From Mycobacteriaceae bacterium 1482268.1 (GTDB lineage Bacteria; Actinomycetota; Actinomycetes; Mycobacteriales; Mycobacteriaceae), in the NCBI GenBank assembly GCA_001665255.1, contig LZSH01000435.1, forward strand, positions 1 to 34,984: a stretch of 34,984 bases of DNA, in the 5' to 3' direction. Of this stretch, positions 19,636 through 27,026 are shown piece by piece; position 1 is the stretch's first letter, and every line of letters starts with the position of its first letter. Made by a program: the position numbers and the translations under genes. The notes under the pieces were generated by a model, which worked only from the letters and a program-made list of their open reading frames with translations, did not search any database and was not told the DNA's origin.

Positions 19636-20907
19636 ATGGCCGATCTCGCCGGCCCGGAGTTGCCGCGTTCAAGTGCGGCGATCGCAGAGCCCACCGCCCA
19701 TGATCCCGATGCCAAGGGCCATTTCGGTGTCTACGGAGGACGGTTCGTCCCCGAGGCTCTGATGGCGGTCATCGAAGAGGTCACCGCGGCCTACGAAAAG
19801 GCGCGCGGCGACCAGGAATTCCTCGACGAACTCGACCGGTTGCAGCGGCACTACAGCGGGAGGCCGTCGCCGTTGTACGAAGCCGCACGCCTCAGCGAGC
19901 ACGGAGGGGGCGCCCGCCTCTTCCTCAAACGAGAAGACCTGAATCACACCGGTTCTCACAAGATCAACAATGTGTTGGGACAGGCTCTGCTTGCCCGCCA
20001 GATGGGTAAGACGCGGGTGATCGCCGAGACCGGCGCCGGTCAGCACGGTGTCGCGACCGCAACCGCGTGTGCGTTGCTCGGTCTTGATTGCGTGATCTAC
20101 ATGGGCGCGGTCGACACCGCACGCCAGGCTCTGAACGTCGCGCGGATGCGGTTGTTGGGGGCCGAAGTCGTATCTGTGGAGTCTGGTTCCAAGACGCTCA
20201 AGGACGCGATCAACGAAGCGTTTCGCGACTGGGTGACCAACGCCGACGAGACCTACTACTGCTTCGGCACGGCGGCAGGCCCGCATCCGTTTCCGGTGAT
20301 GGTGCGCGACTTTCAGCGTGTGATCGGTCTCGAGGCGCGCGCGCAGATCCAGGACCAAGCCGGCCGTCTGCCCGACGCGGTGGCCGCGTGCGTCGGCGGT
20401 GGTTCCAACGCGATCGGCGTCTTCCATGCGTTCATCGACGATCCGGACGTCAAGCTCGTCGGTTTCGAGGCCGCCGGCGACGGTGTCGAAACAGGCCGGC
20501 ATGCAGCAACATTCACCGGTGGGACCCCCGGTGCGTTCCAGGGGTCGTTCTCCTACCTGCTGCAGGACGAAGACGGGCAGACGATCGAATCGCATTCGAT
20601 ATCAGCGGGTTTGGACTATCCCGGGGTCGGTCCCGAGCACGCTTTCCTCAAGGACACCGGACGCGCGGACTACCGGCCCATCACCGATGCCGAGGCAATG
20701 GAAGCCTTCGGCCTACTCTGCAGGGCCGAGGGCATCATCCCGGCGATCGAATCGGCTCATGCGGTCGCGGGTGCGTTGAAGCTGGGTAAGGAGCTCGGGG
20801 CGGGATCGGTCATCCTGGTGAATATGTCGGGCCGCGGCGACAAGGACGTGGAAACGGCGGCCAAGTGGTTCGGCCTGCTCGACAGCACGGGCGGCGCCGG
20901 CTCATGA
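19636..20907 (+). CDS. trpB: Tryptophan synthase beta chain
   Basis: PLP enzyme that joins indole and serine; works as an alpha2-beta2 complex with TrpA. The 423 residues carry the PLP lysine K109 in [10 protein letters not shown], catalytic E131 in AETGAGQHG, and the phosphate-binding [11 protein letters not shown] 19636 is four bases after the trpC stop and lacks a strong ribosome site, suggesting coupling to trpC. Its stop overlaps trpA in ATGA. Confidence 0.98.
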   Translation: MADLAGPELPRSSAAIAEPTAHDPDAKGHFGVYGGRFVPEALMAVIEEVTAAYEKARGDQEFLDELDRLQRHYSGRPSPLYEAARLSEHGGGARLFLKREDLNHTGSHKINNVLGQALLARQMGKTRVIAETGAGQHGVATATACALLGLDCVIYMGAVDTARQALNVARMRLLGAEVVSVESGSKTLKDAINEAFRDWVTNADETYYCFGTAAGPHPFPVMVRDFQRVIGLEARAQIQDQAGRLPDAVAACVGGGSNAIGVFHAFIDDPDVKLVGFEAAGDGVETGRHAATFTGGTPGAFQGSFSYLLQDEDGQTIESHSISAGLDYPGVGPEHAFLKDTGRADYRPITDAEAMEAFGLLCRAEGIIPAIESAHAVAGALKLGKELGAGSVILVNMSGRGDKDVETAAKWFGLLDSTGGAGS

Positions 20908-21695
20908 CACCTGGACTTTCTCCGATGTTCGAGGCGTGCAGGCAGGAGGGGCGGTCGGCGCTGATCGGCTACCTGCCGACGGGCTATCCCGATGTGCCGA
21001 CGTCGATTTCGGCGATGACGGTGTTAGTCGAATCCGGCTGTGACGTCATCGAAGTCGGCATGCCCTATTCCGATCCCGGCATGGACGGCCCCACCATCGC
21101 GACGGCGACCGAGGCCGCTCTGCGCGGCGGCGTGCGGGTGCGTGATTCCTTGTCGGCGGTGGAGGCGATCAGCAAGGCGGGCGGCCGCCCTGTCGTGATG
21201 ACCTACTGGAACCTCGTGTTGCACTACGGGGTAGAAGCATTCGCGCGCGACCTCGCCGCCGCGGGCGGACTCGGGATGATCACGCCGGACTTGATCCCTG
21301 ATGAAGCGGGCGAATGGCTGGCCGTCTCGGATGCGCACGACTTGGACCGCATTTTTCTGGTGGCGCCGTCGTCGACGCCCGAACGACTGGCCGCGACAGC
21401 CAAGGCCTCGCGCGGGTTCGTCTACGCTGCCTCGACGATGGGTGTGACCGGGGCCAGGGACGTGGTCTCGGTTGCAGCACCCGAGTTGGTCCGGCGGGTA
21501 AAGGCAGTGTCAGATATCGCCGTCGGCGTCGGCCTGGGGGTGCGCTCGCGTGAGCAGGCTGCCCAGATCGGTGCATACGCAGACGGCGTGATTGTTGGTT
21601 CGGCCCTGGTGTCGGCGCTGACGGAGGGGCTCCCCGCCGTGCGCGCGCTGACCGAAGAATTGGCCGACGGTGTGCGGCAGAGGATTTCGGCGTGA
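20904..21695 (+). CDS. trpA: Tryptophan synthase alpha chain
   Basis: Cleaves indole-3-glycerol phosphate to indole, which is channelled to TrpB. The 263 residues contain the catalytic E50 (in [12 protein letters not shown]) and D61 (in GMDGPT), equivalent to Glu49 and Asp60 of the Salmonella enzyme, and the GVTGARD loop. The start at 20904 overlaps the trpB stop. The stop overlaps the lgt start in GTGA, so lgt is translationally tied to the trp genes. Confidence 0.97.
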   Translation: MTPGLSPMFEACRQEGRSALIGYLPTGYPDVPTSISAMTVLVESGCDVIEVGMPYSDPGMDGPTIATATEAALRGGVRVRDSLSAVEAISKAGGRPVVMTYWNLVLHYGVEAFARDLAAAGGLGMITPDLIPDEAGEWLAVSDAHDLDRIFLVAPSSTPERLAATAKASRGFVYAASTMGVTGARDVVSVAAPELVRRVKAVSDIAVGVGLGVRSREQAAQIGAYADGVIVGSALVSALTEGLPAVRALTEELADGVRQRISA

Positions 21696-23407
21696 CAACA
21701 ACCCTACTTGCTTCCTTCCCGAGCCCATCGCAGGGCGTGTGGCACCTCGGGCCGATCCCGATCCGCGCCTACGCGCTGTTCATCCTCGTCGGCGTGATCG
21801 CCGCTCTCATCATCGGCAACCGGCGGTGGACCCAGCGCGGCGGCGAGCCGGGCGTCATCTACGACATCGCCTTGTGGGCCATCATCTTCGGGCTCATCGG
21901 CGGCAGGCTGTATCACGTCCTCACCGACTGGAGTACCTATTTCGGTCCCGGCGGTGCGGGTTTGATGGCGGCATTCAAGATTCAAGAGGGCGGCCTGGGC
22001 ATCTGGGGGGCCGTCACGCTCGGCGGTGTCGGCGCGTGGATAGGTTGCCGACGCCGCGGTATTCCACTACCGCCGTTCGGCGACGCGATTGCGCCGGGAA
22101 TCGTGTTGGCACAGGCCATCGGTCGTATCGGGAACTACTTCAACCAGGAGCTGTACGGCAGGGCGACGACGATGCCGTGGGGTCTGGAGATCTTCGAGCG
22201 TCGCGATTCGCACGGTGCTCTCGATTCGCTCAACGGCGTCTCGACCGGTCAGCTGATCGAGATCGTCCATCCCACGTTCCTGTACGAATTACTGTGGAAC
22301 CTCCTGGTTTTCATATTCCTCATCTGGGTGGACCGCCGATACCGAATCGGTCATGGCAGGCTGTTCGCGCTCTATGTCGCCGCGTACTGCTTCGGGCGGT
22401 TCTGGGTGGAGCTGATGCGCAGCGATATGGCGACCCATATCGCCGGTATCAGGATCAACTCGTTCGTATCGGTGTTCGTGTTCATCGGCGCTGTCGTCTA
22501 CATCATGGTTGCGCCCAAGGGACGTGAGGATCCATCTGAGCTTCGCGGCGATGCCTTGGTCGATGAGAAGCAATCGCCTGTCGAAGAGGTCACCAAAGAA
22601 CTCGCCGCTGTTGCGGCTACGACCGGTGTCGTGGCTGCGGCCAAGGCGGCGGGCGAAATGGAAGACGAGGACGCCGCCGAAAGCGAAGGAGCTGCCGAAA
22701 CGGAGGCTGGCCCAACCTCCGACCAGGAAGCCGAACCGGTATCGGAGGCCGAGCAACTGACGGCAGATGTCGAGACCGCGCCCGCCGAAGACATTGCAGA
22801 GGCGGAGGCCTTCGCCGAGGCCGGCGAAAAAGCCCAGGCCGAAGCCGAAGCCGACGAAGTCTCACAGGAGCCCGAACCCGTGGCGGAGGCCGAGCAACTG
22901 ACAGCAGACGTCGAGACCGCGCCCGCCGAAGACATTGCAGAAGCCGAATCCTTCGCTGAAGTCGGCGAGGAGCCTGAGGAATCGGAACCTGGGGCCGAGG
23001 CTGTTGGCGGTGTGGGTGCTGTCGAGGGGGACGAGGTAGCCGAAGCGGAAGAGGCTGCGCCGGAGGTGCATGAGGCTGCCGTTGAGAGCGCTGAGGAAGC
23101 GGCGGCAACTGCGGAGGACGTGTCTGAGGAGGCTGCGGGCGACGTGTCCGAAGAGGGTGAGGCTGACGCTGCCGAACACGAGGAGCCGGCCGACGAAGCG
23201 CCCGCCGATTCGCAGAACAAACCTGAATCCGAGGCCGCCGGCGATGACGTCCCCGAACCCAAACCTGAGGCTGATCAAGTAGCAGAGCCGGAAGCGGCCA
23301 CGCCGGATGTTCACGAAGCCGCCGCTCGGGACACGGAAACTGCCGGCGATGAACGCCGGGGGATAGGGAAACGGATCCGCCGTCGATTCGGATTCAGGCG
23401 AGGTTAG
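21692..23407 (+). CDS. lgt: Prolipoprotein diacylglyceryl transferase with long acidic tail
   Basis: Membrane enzyme that moves diacylglycerol from phosphatidylglycerol onto the lipobox cysteine of prelipoproteins. Residues 1-275 are the standard core with about seven membrane segments, the Lgt signature GRIGNYFNQELYG (144-156) and HPTFLYELLWN. Residues 276-571 are an added cytosolic tail very rich in Ala and Glu, ending in an Arg-rich stretch (about 554-570). Within the tail two 28-residue copies (352-379 and 399-426) start with EAEQLTADVETAPAEDIAEAE and lie 47 codons apart. Mycobacterial Lgt proteins often have such tails, but this one makes the protein about 100 residues longer than the M. 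tuberculosis protein as I recall it. GTG 21692 overlaps the trpA stop. Confidence 0.95.
   Translation: MTTTLLASFPSPSQGVWHLGPIPIRAYALFILVGVIAALIIGNRRWTQRGGEPGVIYDIALWAIIFGLIGGRLYHVLTDWSTYFGPGGAGLMAAFKIQEGGLGIWGAVTLGGVGAWIGCRRRGIPLPPFGDAIAPGIVLAQAIGRIGNYFNQELYGRATTMPWGLEIFERRDSHGALDSLNGVSTGQLIEIVHPTFLYELLWNLLVFIFLIWVDRRYRIGHGRLFALYVAAYCFGRFWVELMRSDMATHIAGIRINSFVSVFVFIGAVVYIMVAPKGREDPSELRGDALVDEKQSPVEEVTKELAAVAATTGVVAAAKAAGEMEDEDAAESEGAAETEAGPTSDQEAEPVSEAEQLTADVETAPAEDIAEAEAFAEAGEKAQAEAEADEVSQEPEPVAEAEQLTADVETAPAEDIAEAESFAEVGEEPEESEPGAEAVGGVGAVEGDEVAEAEEAAPEVHEAAVESAEEAAATAEDVSEEAAGDVSEEGEADAAEHEEPADEAPADSQNKPESEAAGDDVPEPKPEADQVAEPEAATPDVHEAAARDTETAGDERRGIGKRIRRRFGFRRG
22745..22969 (+). repeat. 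In-frame direct repeat in the lgt tail
   Basis: Two 84-base copies, 22745-22828 and 22886-22969, are spaced 141 bases apart start to start (47 codons). They are nearly identical through the first two thirds and differ mostly at third codon positions and a few residues towards the end. They look like a duplication within a low-complexity coding region. Confidence 0.85.
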
Positions 23408-23667
23408 TCGCGCAGTCGCAAACCCCAAGCGTCTGCGCCGTTTTCACTTCTGGCACGACGCCCCGCGCCGTCGCGGGCGATCAGTCCGCGAACCTCCGAA
23501 TCTTCGAACGGATATCGCGAGGCCACCCTTGCGGCCCGGTGACGGCCTCAGGGGCTCCAAAAAACAGGTGCAAGAGCGTAGCGTCAATGGTTGCTGGCAG
23601 GGTTGTCGACGGATCTGCCATCCCAGCCCTCGGCAGCGCCCCAGCGGCGATGTGAGGGGAGACGATT
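23408..23667. other. 260-base gap downstream of lgt
   Basis: The longest gene-free stretch of the window. It holds one GC-rich hairpin near the start and the ribosome site of the secreted protein (GAGGGGAG, 23656-23663). I see no convincing promoter hexamer or further gene on either strand. Confidence 0.5.
23462..23477. terminator. Weak terminator candidate after lgt
   Basis: CCCGCG and CGCGGG form a perfect six-base-pair stem with a four-base loop, CCGT, 55 bases after the lgt stop. No T-tract follows, so it would be at best one of the tailless hairpins proposed for mycobacteria. Confidence 0.25.
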
Positions 23668-23952
23668 ATGAAACGCTGCATCGTCGGAGTGATGGCCGCC
23701 CTGCTGATGGCCGCAGGCCTGATCGCCGCGCCGCCGGCCAGCGCCGCCTGCCTGTACGGCGGACCATATATCAGTAAGTGCGATGGGCCCGTCCAGCCCG
23801 ACGGCACCTGGCAACGTTGCGTGGCAGTTGCTCAATACGTTCCTCGGGGCCTCAGTTCCTACCTCACACCCGTCAAGAACTGCGATCTGATGGGACCCGA
23901 TCAGCACCCTGCTGATTTCGCCTTGGGTGACCCTCCGACGCACATCGACTGA
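23668..23952 (+). CDS. Small secreted cysteine-containing protein (CDGP type)
   Basis: 94 residues beginning with a clear Sec signal peptide: a basic start (MKR), a hydrophobic core, and a likely signal-peptidase I site after ASA at about residue 26. The mature part of some 68 residues has four cysteines (C28, C38, C51, C72), enough for two disulfides, and contains the KCDGPVQPDGTWQRC stretch that names the mycobacterial CDGP family as I recall it. Function is unknown; it is not a lipoprotein, since no proper lipobox is seen. A strong GAGGGGAG ribosome site precedes ATG 23668. It converges with the monooxygenase gene. Confidence 0.85.
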   Translation: MKRCIVGVMAALLMAAGLIAAPPASAACLYGGPYISKCDGPVQPDGTWQRCVAVAQYVPRGLSSYLTPVKNCDLMGPDQHPADFALGDPPTHID

Positions 23953-23965
23953 GCGGCGCTTTCGG

Positions 23966-25414
23966 TCACGCGATATGAAAGTCGCGGTCGTCGGGTCGTG
24001 AAAGCATGGCCGCCATCGTCTTGCGGTCATACGGCCAGAGGTCGATATTGCCCTCGTCGGTGAGATACCAAGAATTGCAACCGGTGTTCCACACCGTCGG
24101 GCCGAGCGCCGACGCGACCTCGTCGTTGAACGTCGTCGTCGCCTGCTCGGTGACCTCGACGGTGTCGAACTCGCCCTCACGAAACCGGCGCAGCCATTGC
24201 ACGATGTACTGAGCAGTCAACTCGGCAGAGAAATGCAGCGGGATCGAGCCCGTCGGGGAATTGGGGCCCAGCACCGTGAAAAAGTTCGGGAAGCCCGGAA
24301 TGGCTGTCATGCGGTATGCGCGTGGGCCTTTCGCCCATGCCTCGTCGATGTGCAAGCCGTCGCGCCCGCGCAGGTTCATCGGCCGCATGTAGTTGTGTGT
24401 ATGGAAGCCGGTCGCCAGCACCAGCAGATCGGCTTCGATGTGGCGGCCGTCGGCGGTCCTGATTCCCCGCGGGGTGATCCGCTCGATGGCCGAGGTAACC
24501 AGCTCGGCGTTGTCCGACTGGATCGCGGGGTAGTACGTGTCGGAAACTACCTGCCGTTTGCACAGCGGTTGATAGTCCGGGGTAAGCCGTTGGCGCAGGG
24601 CGCGGTCACGCACCTGGGCCCGTAGGCTCCACCGCGCATAACTCTGTATCAACCGGCGGCGCCAAGACGGTCTCGTCGTAACATCGGCCAGAATGCCTGA
24701 GCCCCATAGTAATCCGGCGTACAACCGTCGATTGGCCGTTGGAAAACGGCGCAGCAGTCCGCCCAAGGTGCGCGGTTGCCGCGATCCGACCGGCGCCCAC
24801 ATCACCCACTGCGGCGTCCGCACGAAATGTGTGATGCGCTCGGCGCGGCGCTGAAGCGCGGACACGATCTGTACCCCGGTAGAACCGTTTCCGATGACAG
24901 CGATCTTGCGACCGCGCGTCTCGATTCCGTCGTCCCACCGCGCGGTGTGCACAACATCGCCGCCGAACGAGGCGAGCCCCGGGACGTCCGGGGTGAACGG
25001 GTGGTGCAGCACACCCGTTGCCGCCACGACGAAATCCGCCTCCTGCTGCGCGCCGTCAGCGGTGGTGACCCGCCACGTGGTGCCCGTGAACACCGTCGAC
25101 ACGACTTCGGAGTTCAACCTCAGCCGGTCTTCGAGACCAAACCGTCGGACGACATCGCCGATATAGCACTGGATCTCGTCGCCCGGCGCGAAGATTCCCG
25201 TCCAGTCGGGTTTGGGCGCGAACGAGAACTGGTAAAGCTGTGACGGCACGTCACACGTCAGACCTGGGTAACGGTTCCAATGCCAGACGCCGCCGACGTC
25301 TGCACCTTTCTCCAGAATCGTGAAGCCGTGAAATCCTGCGCGCTGCAACGTGACCGCGGTGGCAACCCCCGCCACTCCCGCACCGATGATGACAATTCTC
25401 GGTTCTCGGCTCAT
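23966..25414 (-). CDS. Flavin-containing Baeyer-Villiger-type monooxygenase
   Basis: 482-residue FAD/NADPH enzyme that would insert oxygen into ketones or oxidise other carbonyl or heteroatom substrates. It has the N-terminal FAD motif GAGVAG (11-16), the Baeyer-Villiger fingerprint FGGDVVHTARWD (150-161), the second Rossmann motif GNGSTG (175-180) and the late LVLATGFHTHNY. The substrate is unknown; mycobacteria carry many paralogues. ATG 25414 lacks its own ribosome site but overlaps, in ATGA, the stop of a 10-residue upstream ORF that has one. It is divergent from a TetR gene, its probable regulator. Confidence 0.93.
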   Translation of the reverse strand: MSREPRIVIIGAGVAGVATAVTLQRAGFHGFTILEKGADVGGVWHWNRYPGLTCDVPSQLYQFSFAPKPDWTGIFAPGDEIQCYIGDVVRRFGLEDRLRLNSEVVSTVFTGTTWRVTTADGAQQEADFVVAATGVLHHPFTPDVPGLASFGGDVVHTARWDDGIETRGRKIAVIGNGSTGVQIVSALQRRAERITHFVRTPQWVMWAPVGSRQPRTLGGLLRRFPTANRRLYAGLLWGSGILADVTTRPSWRRRLIQSYARWSLRAQVRDRALRQRLTPDYQPLCKRQVVSDTYYPAIQSDNAELVTSAIERITPRGIRTADGRHIEADLLVLATGFHTHNYMRPMNLRGRDGLHIDEAWAKGPRAYRMTAIPGFPNFFTVLGPNSPTGSIPLHFSAELTAQYIVQWLRRFREGEFDTVEVTEQATTTFNDEVASALGPTVWNTGCNSWYLTDEGNIDLWPYDRKTMAAMLSRPDDRDFHIA

Positions 25415-25443
25415 CGTTGCTCGCCGGCTTCCGGGTAAGCCAT
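25411..25443 (-). CDS. Possible 10-residue leader ORF of the monooxygenase
   Basis: Reads MAYPEAGEQR and has a strong ribosome site, GGGAGGAG, five bases upstream (complement of 25449-25456). Its TGA overlaps the monooxygenase ATG in ATGA. Since the monooxygenase start has no ribosome site of its own, translation probably enters at this leader and restarts. The peptide itself may have no function. Confidence 0.5.
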   Translation of the reverse strand: MAYPEAGEQR

Positions 25444-25501
25444 GTCAGCTCCTCCCATCTAAAAACCGACGGTATCTGGAGTCTGTAGGTATGTCAAAGA
25501 C

Positions 25502-25507
25502 TAGAAT
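25502..25507 (+). promoter_or_regulatory. -10 of the TetR gene (leaderless)
   Basis: TAGAAT ends six bases before ATG 25514, fitting a leaderless transcript. A weak inverted repeat AGTCT-N13-AGACT just upstream (25480-25502) could be part of an operator, but its arms are short. Confidence 0.5.
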
Positions 25508-25513
25508 GCATCC

Positions 25514-26086
25514 ATGGCTCGCATGTCCCGCGTCGAAAGCCAGGCCCAAACCCGATCGCAGCTGATCGCGACCGCCAAGCAGATGTTCTTCACCGACGGG
25601 TATCACCCGACGTCACTGGAGAAGGTCGCCGAAGCCGCCGGCTACTCCAAGGGCGCGGTCTACTCGAACTTCCGAAACAAGGACGAGCTCTGTGCTGCGG
25701 TGCTTGATGAGATTCGTGCAGAACGGTTCACCGAGGTCATCGCACTGGTTTCGCACTCTGACAGGTTCGAGGCATTGCGCGACTGGGCACAGGGCGTGAT
25801 CGGTGACCCCGGTTGGACGACTCTCGAGGCCGAGTTCGCGTTGCACGCACGCCCGAACGAACAGTTGCGTAGCGAGCTTGCCGGGCGCCTCGAGAACCTC
25901 ATCGAGACGCTCGCCGCCGGCGTGGAATCGGCTGACGATCTCGACCTCGCGATGTCCACGCGGCAGGCCGCCACCGTATTGCTCGCGCTCAGTATCGGTC
26001 TCGGTCTCATGCGCTCGATCAATCCCGCTATCTCGGTGGACGGGCTCGTGGACACGCTTCGGCTGATGGCCGGAGAACCCTTATAG
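25514..26086 (+). CDS. TetR/AcrR-family regulator
   Basis: 190 residues with the N-terminal helix-turn-helix (about 12-58): TSLEKVAEAAGYSKGAVYSNF followed by RNKDELCAAVLDE, the classical TetR/AcrR pattern. The C-terminal helical domain would bind an unknown ligand. ATG 25514 is supported by a -10 six bases upstream; ATG 25523 is a second option. The gene is divergent from the monooxygenase across about 70 bases, which suggests that it controls the monooxygenase and itself. Confidence 0.92.
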   Translation: MARMSRVESQAQTRSQLIATAKQMFFTDGYHPTSLEKVAEAAGYSKGAVYSNFRNKDELCAAVLDEIRAERFTEVIALVSHSDRFEALRDWAQGVIGDPGWTTLEAEFALHARPNEQLRSELAGRLENLIETLAAGVESADDLDLAMSTRQAATVLLALSIGLGLMRSINPAISVDGLVDTLRLMAGEPL

Positions 26087-26116
26087 CAACCGGCGGCTTC
26101 TGGCATGCTGGGTGCC

Positions 26117-26539
26117 ATGACTGAGCCCCAGTTCGGTGGCACCGAGGGACCCCCGCCCCCACATCAATCCCAATATCAGCCGCCGCCTCCGGGCTACGCG
26201 TCGCCGCCGCCCGGATATCCGCCGCCCGGTCAGTACGGGCAATATCCGCAGCCGTACATGGATCCGTCTGCTCCGTACGGCCGCCATCCGGTCACCGGCG
26301 CGCCGCTGTCGGACAAGTCCAAGATCGTCGCTGGTCTGCTGCAGTTGATCGGGTTGTTCGGCCTCGTCGGCATCGGGCGCATTTACTTGGGCTACACCGG
26401 CCTGGGCGTCGCGCAGCTAGTCGTCGGCCTGGTCACCTGCGGAATCGGCGCGGTGGTGTGGGGCATCATCGACGCTGTCCTCATCTTCACCGACAAGGTG
26501 CCCGACCCCGAGGGACGCCCCCTTCGTGAGGGCACCTAG
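26117..26539 (+). CDS. TM2-domain membrane protein with Pro/Gly/Tyr-rich N-terminus
   Basis: 140 residues. The first 55 or so are low-complexity, rich in Pro, Gly, Tyr and Gln, and probably disordered. A TM2 domain follows, with two hydrophobic segments and the typical GIGRIYLGYTGLGVAQL and GIGAVVWGIIDAV. The function of TM2 proteins in bacteria is unknown. ATG 26117 is chosen over 26105 because CATGCT ends seven bases upstream, a possible leaderless -10. The 3' end overlaps the next gene by 14 bases. It corresponds to Rv1615 in gene order. Confidence 0.88.
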   Translation: MTEPQFGGTEGPPPPHQSQYQPPPPGYASPPPGYPPPGQYGQYPQPYMDPSAPYGRHPVTGAPLSDKSKIVAGLLQLIGLFGLVGIGRIYLGYTGLGVAQLVVGLVTCGIGAVVWGIIDAVLIFTDKVPDPEGRPLREGT

Positions 26540-26942
26540 CGCCGTCGTCGGCGGCAAGCCACGTTTGTACGGCGCACTCGGCGCGGGCGCGCTGCTCGCC
26601 GGCGGCCTCACGTACGTCGGGCTCGTCGACCCGCACCGCCCCGGCTTCGTCTTTCCTGCGTGTCCGTTCAAGCTTCTGACCGGTTTCAATTGCCCCGCGT
26701 GCGGCGGGTTGCGGATGACGCACGACCTGCTGCACGGTGATCTCGCCGCCGCCGTCGTCGACAACATCGTCCTGCTCATCGGCCTGCCCGCCCTGCTGGC
26801 GTGGGTCCTGGTGCGCTGGCGCACCGGACGCCCCATCTTCACGATGCCCGTGATCGGCGTCATTGTTGTGCTCGCCGTGACCTGGACAGTGGTGCGCAAT
26901 CTGCCGGGATTTCCGCTGGTCCCCACCGTTCTCGACGGGTAG
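26526..26942 (+). CDS. DUF2752 membrane protein
   Basis: 138 residues with three hydrophobic segments. Between the first and second lies the conserved cysteine patch of DUF2752, ACPFKLLTGFNCPACGGLR, containing CPxCG, which may bind metal or a cofactor. The function is unknown. GTG 26526 overlaps the TM2 gene by 14 bases in another frame, so the pair is surely cotranscribed. It corresponds to Rv1616 in gene order. Confidence 0.88.
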   Translation: MRAPSAVVGGKPRLYGALGAGALLAGGLTYVGLVDPHRPGFVFPACPFKLLTGFNCPACGGLRMTHDLLHGDLAAAVVDNIVLLIGLPALLAWVLVRWRTGRPIFTMPVIGVIVVLAVTWTVVRNLPGFPLVPTVLDG

Positions 26943-26956
26943 CCGCGTAACCGCGC

Positions 26957-26965
26957 TGATACAAT
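26957..26965 (+). promoter_or_regulatory. Extended -10 promoter of gltB
   Basis: TGATACAAT combines the TGn extension with TACAAT, a strong mycobacterial -10. Transcription would start near 26972, giving a 5' leader of about 55 bases before gltB. I see no obvious riboswitch in the leader. Confidence 0.6.
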
Positions 26966-27026
26966 TTTCTTTCGGGCCGCTGCAGTCCCGGACGAAGAAT
27001 TCTCCAGACTGCGGAGGTCAATCCCA

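Noticed and set aside
22745..22969. CRISPR-like or mobile-element repeat
   Set aside because: Only two copies, in frame within lgt, encoding the same peptide; a coding duplication explains it.
22498..23428. Several long open frames opposite the lgt tail
   Set aside because: They are Ser/Ala or Pro/Arg low-complexity mirrors of the repetitive Ala/Glu codons and show no independent support.
23462..23477. Hairpin after lgt as a confident terminator
   Set aside because: Stem is short and there is no T-tract; kept only as a low-confidence candidate.
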